Shown here: in pieces, positions 38,930 to 50,575 of the stretch | How positions within the stretch are numbered: the first letter of the stretch is position 1 | How the letters are laid out: each line of letters begins with the position of its first letter | DNA from: Bombus terrestris | Taxonomy: Eukaryota > Arthropoda > Insecta > Hymenoptera > Apidae | Direction of reading: 5' to 3' | Assembly (NCBI RefSeq): GCF_910591885.1 | Contig: NC_063282.1 | Location: 7,866,001-7,930,000, forward strand | DNA: 64,000 nt | Notes under the pieces: model-generated | What the model saw: only the letters and a program-made list of their open reading frames with translations | Told to the model about the DNA's origin: nothing | Databases searched by the model: none | Position numbers and translations under genes: made by a program

Positions 38930-39200
38930 TTCCGCACACACAGTGATAACACTGATGCGTATACCCTGAACATAGAAGCACGTAAGGCTGTGGCGTCGGG
39001 ACGCAGGTGGCGGCGTTCAAAGCCAATTATGCGAACGCGCCCCGACGTCGGCGTCGTTCTCGCAAATCCCTATCCTCGCGTTTAAACCCGCGGGAGGAGA
39101 GCTCCAAAGCTGGGAGCGACAGGGAGAGTGGGAGAGAAGTTTAACTTGTCTACGCTATAACGGATTAACGGCCGCGATTTATTCGCAAGTAATTGCTTCC
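38930..39200. promoter_or_regulatory. CpG-rich island, possible promoter or conserved element
   Basis: GC-rich and CpG-dense sequence, including GACGTC (CRE-like), CCCGCGGG and several CGCG words, within an AT-rich region. No exon can be assigned on either side, so this is a composition-based suggestion only. Confidence 0.3.
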
Positions 39201-40799
39201 GCCCTTTAATTAACTCGCATTTATTTCACGTAATGGCGACCGCTTGCCAGCCGAACACGAACTTTTCAACGGAAGTGCTTCGTGAAAGAAGTCTACGCCC
39301 ATGGAAACGCGTTTCGAGATTTTACATCTTTTACGGATCAGTCGATATCTGTAATATCTTATGTTTAAAATTTTTTCAAAGAAACTTTGAGAAAAGTGAA
39401 TCGAGTTTAATATAGAATAGGATTTTCTAGTAGGATAAGGTTGATTTCTTGTTTTGGTCTTTAAGAAGGAATTTTATTATAATTTTCGTAGATATAATTT
39501 TTGTGTACAATAAAATATTCTTGATCCATTCGGTTTCTTGTAGTTGTAATAGATTGCACAGTTTAGAATAGAATTTTTTAAATTGTCCGTTTCTTTCTGA
39601 TTGATTTCTCAGTCTTTCATTGTCCAGCGTCTTTTAAAACTAGAGCTATTAAATGCTACAGATAATTTTACAGTTATAATAAAAAAACATACAGGTACTT
39701 TTAGTAAGATTAACGTTGACTTTTCCATTATCAATATATTATGAGCATAATGGTAACACTATAAAGTCGAAAAAAGAATCTCTTTGTAACCTGTCCTATA
39801 GTTCCAGATTACGAACCATTTGTTCTCTCTATTCCAAACGAAATGTCTACCAATTCAGGAAACGTGTTTCATACATGATTCTATCAAACTGCTTGCATAT
39901 CATGTTACAAAGATAAATTGCAGAAACGAAATTATCAATGAATGAGAAGTAGAATTCGATTGTGAATATGGTACCATTAGAATGCCAAAAAAAAAGGAAA
40001 AAAAATAGGAACGAGATGAAATCTTGGGCGAACTGGGGATGGCCAGAGACTCACGGTCGCCATTTCTAGAGCCATAAAATTTCCCGGGGTTGACTCTTAT
40101 CTTTCCTATTATCGATAGTTGGCGAAGGACCAATATGGCCACAACACTGTTGTCATGGTTACATCGGGTGTAGTTGACTCAGGAAAGGGGATCCCATCAT
40201 TCGTGCCATTATCATGCTTTGCTATAAATAAGAACAAGCTACTCTCTCATCTCGCTACGAAGACTTCTCTTTCATCTCTAACCAGCGAAGAATTGTTTCA
40301 CCGTGATCACCAGAGAATGAATTATGCCCTCGATTCAAAACTCCAGCAAATTTGTATAAATTAAGGGAAAGTTATTATGCGTTTGATTCTGTGGAAAATG
40401 TCCTATGTATGTATATGTCATAAATCCGAAATTATAGGAAATAGAAGAACATTTCGTTAGATAAAATTGAAAGGATTTCTCAAATGTCGCAATTAAAGTT
40501 ACTTGGCAAAGTACAGGCGATTTTGCGACACTAGAATTTAAATATTCATTAAACTAATTTCCCTCAGACCTAAGTAAACATTTACCCCTTTATAGAGGTA
40601 TATATTATGAGCCTCAATTGGCACAGAAAAGGATCAGTTGAAGATTATATTATTTGTAAATATTACCTGTGAAGAACAAACAGGGATGGTCATCCTTTAA
40701 TCCTTTAAGATACCCTTCGCTCTTTCATCTTTTGTTTTCTATTTGTTCTTTAAAGTCTAGTCTATTTTACTTATATCTCTAAAATTATATTTTAGAGAT
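39201..40799. other. Gene-poor DNA
   Basis: No gene recognised. A modest GC rise occurs at about 40020-40330, containing ACAACACTGTTGT (inverted 6-bp arms). Two antisense frames of about 80 aa there have no family resemblance. Confidence 0.45.
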
Positions 40800-41590
40800 A
40801 AAAATTAAAAAAATATTTTATTCGAAGTATTGCCTATCGCTAGCTATATATTTTTTCCACCTATCTGGCAATTGGTGGATGCCATGCCAAAGAAACTGTC
40901 GCTCTTTTGAGGCAAACCAATCATCGAGCCATTTTCGTACATTTTAGTAAGAAGTGCTGATCAGAAAGTGTGTGTCCCATTGATGTAAATAAATAGTAGT
41001 CGGACGGAGTCAAGCCTGTGAGTAAGCCGCGTGCGGAAGTATTTCCCAACTGAACGCTTTAATCGTTTCCTTGACCGGTTTTGTTGTGATGCTGTGTGTT
41101 TTGTATGTGATGGTGCATTATCATGAAGCAAAATTACTTTGTGTTGCCTTTTGTGATATTCTGGTCGTTTTTCACGCAAAGCTTGATTCAAATCGATCAT
41201 TTGTTGTCGGTAGCGCTCATTATTAACGGTTTCGCCAGGTTTTGACAGCTCATAATAGATCACGTTCCATGTTCCACGTTCTTCGTTCCTCACGTCAAAA
41301 TTGCCACTTCTAAATTTCTTAAACCACTCAAAGCACTGTGATTTACCAAGAGCATGCTCGCCGTAAGCTTTGACAATTATTCGATGCGATTCTGCAGCAG
41401 TTTTCTTCAAATGATAACAGAAAATCAATGCTGTCCGCAAATCGTAGTTTCCAGGCACAACATTCGACATGTTCAACGCTATTACAAACTATGCTGTTGT
41501 ATGAAACTTGTATTGTTCTGAATCGAAAATGTTTGTGAGATGTCAACAAAGACTTTTGATATCAATGACCTGATATAGGAAACTTTTACA
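40800..41590 (-). mobile_element. Decayed, internally deleted mariner transposon
   Basis: On the minus strand a mariner transposase can be followed from ATG at 41470 (MSNVVPGNYDLR, HTH region FCYHLKKTAAESHRI) to TAA at 40818-40820 (RWKKYIASDRQYFE). A deletion joins ...RNEERGT directly to VIYYELSKPGETVN, removing the segment that carries the first catalytic Asp. The second Asp block LLHDNAPSH survives. A frameshift then breaks the region of the third Asp, and the C-terminus continues in another frame (WLDDWFASKERQF). The element is inactive. Its terminal repeats could not be placed with confidence, so the outer bounds are approximate. Confidence 0.85.
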
Positions 41591-41779
41591 TATATTTTTC
41601 TTCAATCCAATTTTCCCATCTTCCATTAAGCGTGTCGTATTTAAATAAAAAGAACGATATATTCCCAAGATAACACGCGTGTTAAACGAATACAGTTTCT
41701 TCATGGTCCCTATCTAAGATAGTCGGTGATTAGAAATTGTGACCAAATGCCTGATGAAACGAAGTAAATAAAGTTCGAG

Positions 41780-42060
41780 CGATGTTCACGCGCCTGGTAG
41801 ACGATTCAGCCATCGCTGTAGTAGATCGATTGCGAGATTCTTTTCCGGGGGTGCTCTTTTAGAAAATGAAAAGGCCGAAGGGCGATGATATCGCTGACGA
41901 GAGCCGCCGTATTGGCTGCCACCCAATCCAATTGGGTTGGCATACTCCCTCTGAACGAGTGATAACAGTGCGTGCCGCCATGTTGGCTATTATGTGCCCC
42001 AACATACAAACCTTCGTTTCACCCTCTACGAGGGGTTCACCAGATAGATAAGGAAGCTGC
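41780..42060. other. GC-rich block, probably conserved non-coding
   Basis: A sharply GC-richer island containing CCCAATCCAATTGGG (inverted 6-bp arms, near 41923). Short frames on both strands (61 and 67 aa) do not look like proteins. No splice-linked partner was seen. Confidence 0.3.
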
Positions 42061-45000
42061 AGTGCCGTAATCGACTGCCCCTGTAGCCCAGACCTTCTCC
42101 TACGAATCGCTTCACACGTTCAAAATCTTCGTTCGGTTTAGTCAATTATTTCCTCTCTGATAGTTATTTTCAATGGAAATTCTTAGCTGCTGATATTTTT
42201 GTAAATCTCGGATACCTTGGAATTAAATCTGTCAATGAATGCTTGATTAATGAATTTATTTTTCATCTCTATAACTATTCGCTTCTATGTGTCTAAGAAA
42301 CTGTAAAATTTGAATCGTCGAATCGATTCATCTCGTTAACGCATGAATTTTCGAAGAAAGTTTCTTTCAATTTTGAAACACTTTAAAGGTCCGAGCAATT
42401 CTACGTCACGGTGAAATGTGGAAGGTCCAGATAAACGAAGACACATAGCAATTGCGGCTCGATAAAGCCGATCCTAGTGGAATCGTGAATCACGAGGAGC
42501 AGGGTGGACGGTAGACGGTAAATTTATCGTTTTCTACGTTTTCTTTTCTTCCCCGGACCAAACACTTGATATCTGGCAATTGCTCTGTCCTCTGTCGTTC
42601 CTTTCAACGCGAAAAATAATCTTGTCATTCAGCGGTTTGGACGACTACGATTAAGCACGATGTTTTAAGACAAGTTCCTTCGGATCTTGCTCTTATTCAA
42701 TTTGTGCTTCATTTTGTTTTTCTATTTCGTGCGCGAAATATTTTTTACGTGTTTGTTTTCTGCGGAATTTATTCAATTGAAATTATTGTAGAGCATCGTT
42801 AGTAACAAAATTTTAACAAATAAAAGATATATATATATATATATATATATTCTTTCAAGTGTCCAGAATAATTTTCAACAAAAAAGAATTCAATAACAAA
42901 ATACATTCCTGTTATGAAAATATTAATAAATATCTAACAAAAGGTAGTAATATAAATATAAATAAATTCTTCATAGAAGATCGTCAGATAAAAATAATTC
43001 CAGCACTGTGAAAGCTTGTAATCGAAATTCTTTGTCAGAGGATAATGTTCGTGCATAATGTGTTTGAGTTAAAACACAGTATGAGTATAAAACGTTCAGT
43101 GGACAATGGTGCATGTAACCTTGACACAATATTTTGACGCTTCGTCCTTACAAGGATAACGAGTACCCCCGGCCCGAAGGTGGGTCCATAGATAATTCTC
43201 GAAAGGAGAAACTGCGTGACAATCGGATCTGTGAAAACTCTCCTAGGAATTCATCTTCGACTTCTTTCCGATGTTGCAGATTATTCCGCGTCTCCTGGGG
43301 AGGTTGTTGTGACTCTTTGAGACACTGTTTTGTCAACGAATATCCACCCACGTTTAGAATAATCTGTTGGAGAAACTTTTCACTAATTTCATAGAAATTA
43401 TTCCCATTAAGCAAATAATTAACAAACGAATAATTATAGGACTATGGTATTGTATCATACCCTTTTACCTCGTCGATATTTGGAGTTGTTGGTGTTTAAA
43501 ACTCGTATTGTTAACATTATTTCGTCCATTTATTAATCGCTGAGTGGGATTAACAAAATTATTAAATGAGCATTTTGATGGAATATTTATTTTCATCGCA
43601 ACTATAATCATAATATACAATATAATATAATAATTTAACTATAATTATAATATACAATAATGAACGTACAAGGAGCTTTAAAAAAAAGGGGATACAGCTG
43701 ACAAAATTTCAAATGTTCGAAGAGGGTGGGTAATGTTATTCTATTATAGTTAGTTAGTATTTAAACTCCGCTTGCCTAGTAGCACTTTAATTTACTTTAG
43801 ATTAAATCTTCCGAACTTGTTGACTTTTATCCTCTTCCTCATTTTCTATTTTCACGCTTCTTTAGCGAAATTGCTTCCTGAAACAAAGCTGTGAAATAGA
43901 ATAATCAACATATTTTCGATCTTGATTGCATATCTCTTCTAAAATTTTCAGAGAATCTTTCAACGAATTTTGAATTCAAAGCTAACTTTCGAACCGGGAT
44001 GGTCATTGCAAAAAGAGAAAGAGTGTTGTCCTTGGAATGATCTGAGTTTTCGAATGCTGAAAAAGTCAAATAGAGAAAGAAACTGGGTTGGTGTGTCAAG
44101 AGCATAAATCTTCTTTCCGATCTAGAAGACTCGGTCAATATTTTCAAAATATTTAACGGCCTTCCTGTGGTGTTGGCACGCGCTACTTTTCGATTCAGCA
44201 TGTACCCTTCTTTTTCTTTTCTCGTTTTCCAATGTTCCAGAGAACATTTTTTGACTTAAAAGGTTTCTTTTGCGACGACAGCGAATACTGGTCCTTAACC
44301 TAAAGATCGTGAAATCCTTGACGAAAGAAGAAAGTTTTATTAGGGTATAAATTGACCAGTCCAAAAAGCATTTATGACCTTTATGTCGTTCTTTTATCTT
44401 GCAACTGCTTCCTATTTAACGTGCTCCCGAATCTTTAATAGTCTTACAGCTTCTGGTTGTTAGTCATAATTTTTACGACTTTTCTTATTAATATTTAGAT
44501 TTTATAGAATGTACATTTTTTTTATAGTGATTGATAATCGTCAATTATAGCAACGTTAATTATATATATATTATATATATTATAGCATAGTTAATTAACT
44601 AACTAAAATTGCATTGATTCATGTCTTAAAAATTAAGAAGGTGAATCACCTTGAGGCGATTAAATGTAGGTAAAGTTTCGAATTTTTCCTCGTAAGTAAT
44701 TACATAACAAATAGCTTAAATTTATTTGTATGGTATTAAATGGCATTCTTGATGATAACTAGCGCATTTAAAATAAAAAATTCTCCTTTACTTTTTCTGT
44801 CAAAAAAATCATTCCTTGCTGTCCTAAGATTTTTGCTATTCTAAGTTATCAAAGAAAGTTCTGGAATACTCATCAAGGTCTCTACTATATCATAATCATT
44901 CGCTTATCGAATGTTAAAAATTTTCTTCAATATAGACATTTTTCTCAGACAGATTCAAACACGAAATTTATTTGGATATTTTTATGATTCATTGTACTAT

Positions 45001-46341
45001 TTCGTACTGTGAAGTTTTAGTAAATCTGCATTTTTCTCATACATTGACATTTTATTTCAGTAAGAAAGTTTAATCAAACGAGAAAGAGGGATCGACTTAA
45101 TTCTGGATAGAATTATCAATTCGACTGTAACGAGAAAGGCAGCGAGTTTTAAAAAATTGGAATTTCGGAGATTAATTCGCAAAAGTAAGGGATAACTTTC
45201 ACAGGACGGATGCTATAAAGCATGTTCAGATTTCGGGAGTATCAGCTCGTAAATCTTCCAATTGCACTTTTGCTAGTTCATTTACTTACTATTTCTACTA
45301 CTTTCATTTTTCACTGTTGACCAATGTCGATAAATTTTTGGAAACAGATATTGACGTTATAATACGAATTATATTATATGTTTCTTTTATGGAAGATTAG
45401 GGCTTTCACATTTTCATGAAATATTTTCAATATAAAAAGAAGTTTCTATGCTGATATTGAATTTTCGTTATTCTATTTTATTCTCTTTATTAATAAAAAA
45501 TTACTGTTAGAAATTTTGTCAAGAAATAAAACTACATATTTTCATAATTCATAATAGTAATTGCTAATTAAGGGCAGCTCTTTTCTTGAGCTGTCCACTG
45601 AATTTTCTTCAAAAATTAGTATATCCTTATTGAAAATGTTGGCAATAGGTCATTCGGATTCCAAATCATACAATTTTACCATATAGCTTGTAAAATGCCT
45701 CAATATTGTCGACATATAAATACTTTCCTATATCGTTTCTGTTCTTACTAATCAGTTCACCAAATTTGTTTTCTGTATTAATTACCCAAAAAATAAATTG
45801 TTCTTGGTAGATAGCAATTATCTGCTGCGATCATTTAAACTTTAACTGTTATGTTAAAATAGAAATACGTTAACTTCTTAATGGTACCCTAAGGTGTATG
45901 TTTAGTACCTCAATTTGAACTTATAGGTTCTAATTATAAGGTTCAATTTAATTAAAGATTAGTGAGACACAGCTCCTATGTTACTTGAAAGCAAAATAAC
46001 GGCGACCATCATTCAAGACCACACAGTAGTAAGACCACATAGTAGAAGGCTAAGGTTATTTTAAAATTTACAAATGGCAACACGTCTCAAATTAACTTTT
46101 TAAACTATCGGATTAACAAATTAATAGATATCAAATCGGGTTAGTTTTTTAAATCAATAAATATCATTGTGATAAACATCAACAATCCTCAAATATTTCT
46201 CACAAACCAAAAACTTTGAAAGATCTTGTCGGTGCTACTAAATTATACTGAAAATTTCTCGAAGATCTTTCCTAATTTTCCAAACAATAAACGTCATACT
46301 AACCCTCGGTCGTTTAAATTAGTAATCACAATACGAATACT
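42061..46341. other. Gene-poor DNA
   Basis: No gene recognised. It holds an (AT)n microsatellite at 42826-42850, AT-rich tracts at about 43605-43660 and 44555-44585, and mildly GC-richer stretches at 42400-42650 and 43130-43340. Opposing frames of 80-98 aa are not convincing. Confidence 0.45.
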
Positions 46342-46357
46342 AATATAGGTGATATTA

Positions 46358-46732
46358 TCTCCCCCACCCCCTCACCACACCCCTCCCACCCTTCCCACCC
46401 TCCCCTCTCCCCTCTCCCCTCCCCTTCCCTCTCCTCCCAGTCCATCCCTAAAATGCTAGCGAACTGTCCTGTTTTTACATTCAGGCTTTTAGGACATAAA
46501 TTAAAATATCGTACATAAGCACAGCGCAACAGCGGCTTAAATTTAAGGTACAACAATAATCTTAAAAAAAAAAAAAAAAAATGTAATAAAGCATGGCTAC
46601 GTCGTACCGTCGCGTATCGGTACTTTTGCCTGTACCACCCTGCAATTAGAATTCAGCGTTTATTTTGGAAAAAAAAATCATGTAAAAAAAATATGTAAAA
46701 AACCTGGAATTAATAAACAAAGATAAAAAAAA
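46358..46732 (+). mobile_element. 375-bp retroposon with 16-bp target duplications
   Basis: The 16-bp word AATATAGGTGATATTA occurs at 46342-46357 and again at 46733-46748, exactly flanking this insert. The insert begins with an 85-bp C/T-rich tract, has an internal A18 run at 46563-46580, and ends with AATAAA, a short spacer and an A-rich tail, giving plus orientation. Long target duplications and a 3' A-tail are the marks of LINE-machinery retroposition, so this is a SINE, a truncated LINE or a retrocopied 3'UTR. No protein is encoded; the 76-aa minus-strand frame over the C/T tract is low complexity. Confidence 0.8.
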
Positions 46733-47602
46733 AATATAGGTGATATTACAAATTTTCAATCTCAGATATTTCTTACTAGCCAAAACCCTCAAACTACACA
46801 GAATATTTCTCAAAGTTTCTTCTGACTTTCAGATAAATGAATAGTGGAAGAGTCCACCTAAGCTGTAGCTTATTTTGTTGCATAATATTGCACTTCCGAT
46901 CGACCCCGAGTGCCCGTATCTTTTCGTGTTAACTTTCGGAAATTTCTTCAAGGTTGACTTGCAGAATACTGAAAGAATCGGACAAGGCGCAGGATGAAAG
47001 GTAAAAGCTAAGGAAGGACGGTATCCCAAAGACTTGGTTTGCGAGAGCTACCGTGCGTCTAACTTTTCGATGATTTACGGAAGCTTTGACACCAAGCAGA
47101 AGGTAGTTTCATAAAATAATAAACCATCTATTAGGCCGGTTGCCTTTCGGAAACAATTAAAAGCAGTATACTCTTACGGTTATGTGCATCGTACATTCAG
47201 CTTGGATAAGACCAATATGACAGCTTCACGACTTCTTTTTATTTATAACGGTTGGAACTAATTCCTTGACAAGTCGAAAGCTTCGTGGTTATTACCGAAC
47301 CTTCCATTTTTCTATAATATATAATATCTTGCATTCTAATCGACAAACCCTCTCCTATCATTAACTTAATGTCCCAATTTGTTTCTACTTATGGTCATTA
47401 ATATCTACATTGATAATATTCAATCACTATCTCAATGTTGATTTATGATTGGTTCATGGTAAATGAGGGTAGATGATATATGTTTGTTTTAAAATCTATT
47501 GTTATCTATGAAATTCGAATAAAATTTTATGTCTATCTACAATGTACATACTAGGTTGGTGTATGTGAAATTTTGCTTTTACGAAATTTGAATTAAAATA
47601 TA

Positions 47603-48100
47603 TGTCGGATTATCGTTAGGATTTCGGGCGTGAAATTATTAATAAGTATAACAAAAGCTATAGACAATGTTCCTGGGCTCAATTACGAATCCACGGTCAA
47701 CGGGTAAACTCTTTGTACAATGGAATACATTTTGTAGCACGCAGACACGTTAACTCAGACGCTGGGTTACTTTCAGACTGACTCCAGGTCGATGACAGAA
47801 AACTCTCCAAAGAGATTGCAAAATAAAAGACAGATACAGTCACATATGTCAAATACATATCGATCGGGAATATCAACAAATTCCCAAGCGCCGTAACTAG
47901 GCAGTCCCGCGTAAACCAACATTGCTCCTGATCGAGACTCGATTGTTTATACAGCGTGTCCCTCAACATCGGTACCTCCTCTGTAAGACATTTCGTTCAT
48001 CCCGTGACCGTGGCTACGTTCGGCGACCAGTTATGTCACCTCGAGCCCAAGTATTGGGGAACTTCCTAAAGAAAGGCCTGATGTCCCTACATCTCCGACA
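47603..48100 (-). mobile_element. Solo LTR, 498 bp, Gypsy-type
   Basis: This is the reverse complement of the LTRs at 61177-61682 and 63426-63920, readily aligned along its length with scattered substitutions. It has TGTCGG/CCGACA ends and TATA on both flanks (47599-47602 and 48101-48104). No internal region is attached, so it is a solo LTR left by LTR-LTR recombination. The minus-strand start is TGTCGGAGATGTAGGGAC. Confidence 0.88.
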
Positions 48101-48369
48101 TATATATTAAATAGTATTTTATCTTTAATTATCAACTATATTATTTTCTCTGAACTCTTTAAAATATAGACGACAGATGAGCTATACGATGAATCACATT
48201 TGTTGTCTTTTATATAGAAGAGCGATTTGAAAATTTGATATGTTGTTAACTAATTCCACCTCTAAACTATACTCCTGTTTGATTCTCGGGATAAATATGT
48301 GTTTTGTCATATTATTCCTTTGTTTTTTTTTACAAGATATCATGAATTTATTCGTCTATTTTTAAAAGG

Positions 48370-50363
48370 CTTTAAAAGGCTATATGCGCCCACAGCACTC
48401 AAAGGGTTAAAGAAAATTACAGAAAAACGAAGACTAAGAAGAGTATGGCAAACCCATAGAACACCGGACGACAAACGCAAGCTAAACAACGCAACCAGGA
48501 AGTTAACCAAAATCATTAAAAAATTCAAAAACGACTGTTTCCAAAAGTACCTCGTCAATTTGTCCCCCTCTGCCGACTCCAACTACTCACTATGGAAGGC
48601 TTCCAGGAAACTCACGCGCCCCCCCAAATAATCCCACCAATTCGCTGTCCGCAAGGCGGATGGGCACGAAGCCCTATAGAAAAAGCCAACCTCTTCGCCA
48701 ACTACCTATCCAACATTTTCAAACCACATTCCTCCAATACCGCTCCGGAAATAACAAAATACCTGCATTCTCCCTTCCAAATGTCTCTCCCCATTAAACC
48801 TTTCACTTCTCTAGAGGATACTGAATTAATCCATCGTCTGAACCCCAGGAAAGCACCGGGATATGATCAAATAAGTAATAAAGCAATTAAGGAACTACCT
48901 ATAAAAAGGATTGCACTCATTTCTTTAATCTTCAACGCAATTCTTCGCCTTGAATACTATCCCAAAACCTGGAAAACGTCACAAATTACGCTCATCCCTA
49001 AACCCGGAAAACCAATACACGAAACTAGCTCCTATCGCCCAATTAGTCTTCTACCCACTTTGTCAAAACTATTCGAAAAGTTGCTAACGAATCGACTCCT
49101 TCCACTAATAGAGTATCTGAAAACTCTGCCAGATCATCAATTCGGCTTTCGGAAGCAGCATTCCACAATAGAGCAAATCCACCGAATAACACACAATATC
49201 AGCCAAACCCTCGAAAAGAAAAAATACTGCTCAGCGGTATTCCTTGATATTCAACAGGCATTCGACAAAGTATGGCACGAAGGGCTTCTTTACAAACTTA
49301 AAAAAGTCCTACCACACACTTACTACTCCATCCTAAAGTCCTACTTAACCAATAGGCAATTCATGGTTAAATACGCAGACGCCATTACCACAACTTTCCC
49401 AATAGAAGCGGGCATACCCCAAGGCAGTGTCCTCGGACCCCTTCTGTTCTCCATCTACATCGCCGACCTACCAGTATCAATAGGAATAACCAGAGCAACA
49501 TTTGCCGACGACACAGCACTATTAGCGTCCCACGTCAACCCGACAACAGCCTCATCCACTCTCCAGCGAGGTCTCGACTCAATGGAAAAGTGGTTCCACA
49601 AATGGGGCTTCAAAATTAATGAAAAAAAATCCACACATGTAACCTTCACGCTGCGAAAACAAACCTGCCCACAGGTCTCCATTAACAATATAACAGTTCC
49701 TAACAAGGATACAGTCAGATACCTGGGCATGACTCTGGACAGGAGATTAACTTGGAAGCAACATATCCTAGACAAATCTAAAAAACTCAGGGACAAACTC
49801 AAAAAATTTTGTTGGCTCATTGGCCGTCGCTCCAACCTAAGCACGCAGAACAAAATTACGCTCTATAAGGCCGTAATAAAACCAATCTGGACTTACGGAA
49901 TTCAACTATGGGGAACAGCAAGTAATTCCAACATTGAAATACTCCAACGCTTCCAATCGAAAACCCTAAGATCTCTAATTGATGCACCTTGGTACGTTAC
50001 CAACGAAACAATACACCGCGACCTCAAGATACCCACAGTCAAAGAGGAAATAGCAAAATATAGCAATAGATATAGCAAAAGAGTCAACAAACACCGAAAC
50101 CCCCTAATCACTGGACTACTTGAAACGACGGACCACATTCGCAGGCTGAAGAGACCCTACCCGCTAGACCTAAACGACAGATTCAATTAGTTATTTAATA
50201 TTTACTTATTTATAATACTTACTCACAAATCATACTTATCTATAATATGTATCAACTATTATAAATACTAGCCATGTTACTGAGCCACGCCAGAAAAATT
50301 GCTGAAAATTCTCAACGCGAGAATTGATTGTAATTTAAATAAAATAAAAAAAAAAAAAAAAAA
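48370..50363 (+). mobile_element. 5'-truncated jockey-type LINE with broken reverse transcriptase
   Basis: The first recognisable coding part lies about 48370-48630 (linker region, EKRRLRRVWQTHR). A C-run at about 48620-48627 shifts the frame, and the reverse transcriptase continues in another frame to TAG at 50190. RT motifs are clear: SYRPISLLP, AVFLDIQQAFDKVW, GIPQGSVLGPLLF, catalytic FADD at about 49501, and VRYLGMTLD. The C-terminus is typical of jockey-clade elements. The N-terminal endonuclease is missing. The 3'UTR holds a small stem-loop (AATTCTC...GAGAATT) and ends in an A-tail at 50346-50363. The left boundary is approximate and I found no target duplication. Only one frameshift is visible, so the copy is fairly young. 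Confidence 0.9.
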
Positions 50364-50575
50364 CCACCACAACCCATTAGTCGGCCTAACTACTGGACAC
50401 GACGGACTAGATCCGCAGACTAAAAAGAAAACCCTCTAGATTAAATCCTTAGTTTCTACTAGAACCAACAATATAAAACTATTATAATCCATGTCATTCT
50501 ATCACGCCAAATTAAGTTACTGAAAATTCTCAACGAGAATTGATTGTAAATATTCTAATAAATAAAAAAAAAAAA
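50364..50575 (+). mobile_element. Second LINE 3' tail fused behind the first
   Basis: Directly after the poly(A) of the preceding LINE comes another copy of a LINE 3' end: C-terminal coding remnants, the same AATTCTCAACGAGAATT stem-loop and its own A-tail at 50563-50575. Its sequence is closer to the minus-strand fragment at 58.7 kb than to the LINE it touches, so it is a different subfamily. Confidence 0.8.

Noticed and set aside
46326..46556. 76-aa minus-strand frame rich in Gly/Glu/Trp
   Set aside because: Created by the C/T-only tract of the retroposon; low complexity.
47551..47602. CTAGGTTGGTGTATGTGAAATT, resembling a mariner terminal repeat
   Set aside because: No second end, TA duplication or transposase remnant was found, and the solo LTR interrupts it. 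Too short to call.
49455..50138. 132-aa and 78-aa minus-strand frames
   Set aside because: Antisense shadows of the LINE reverse transcriptase.
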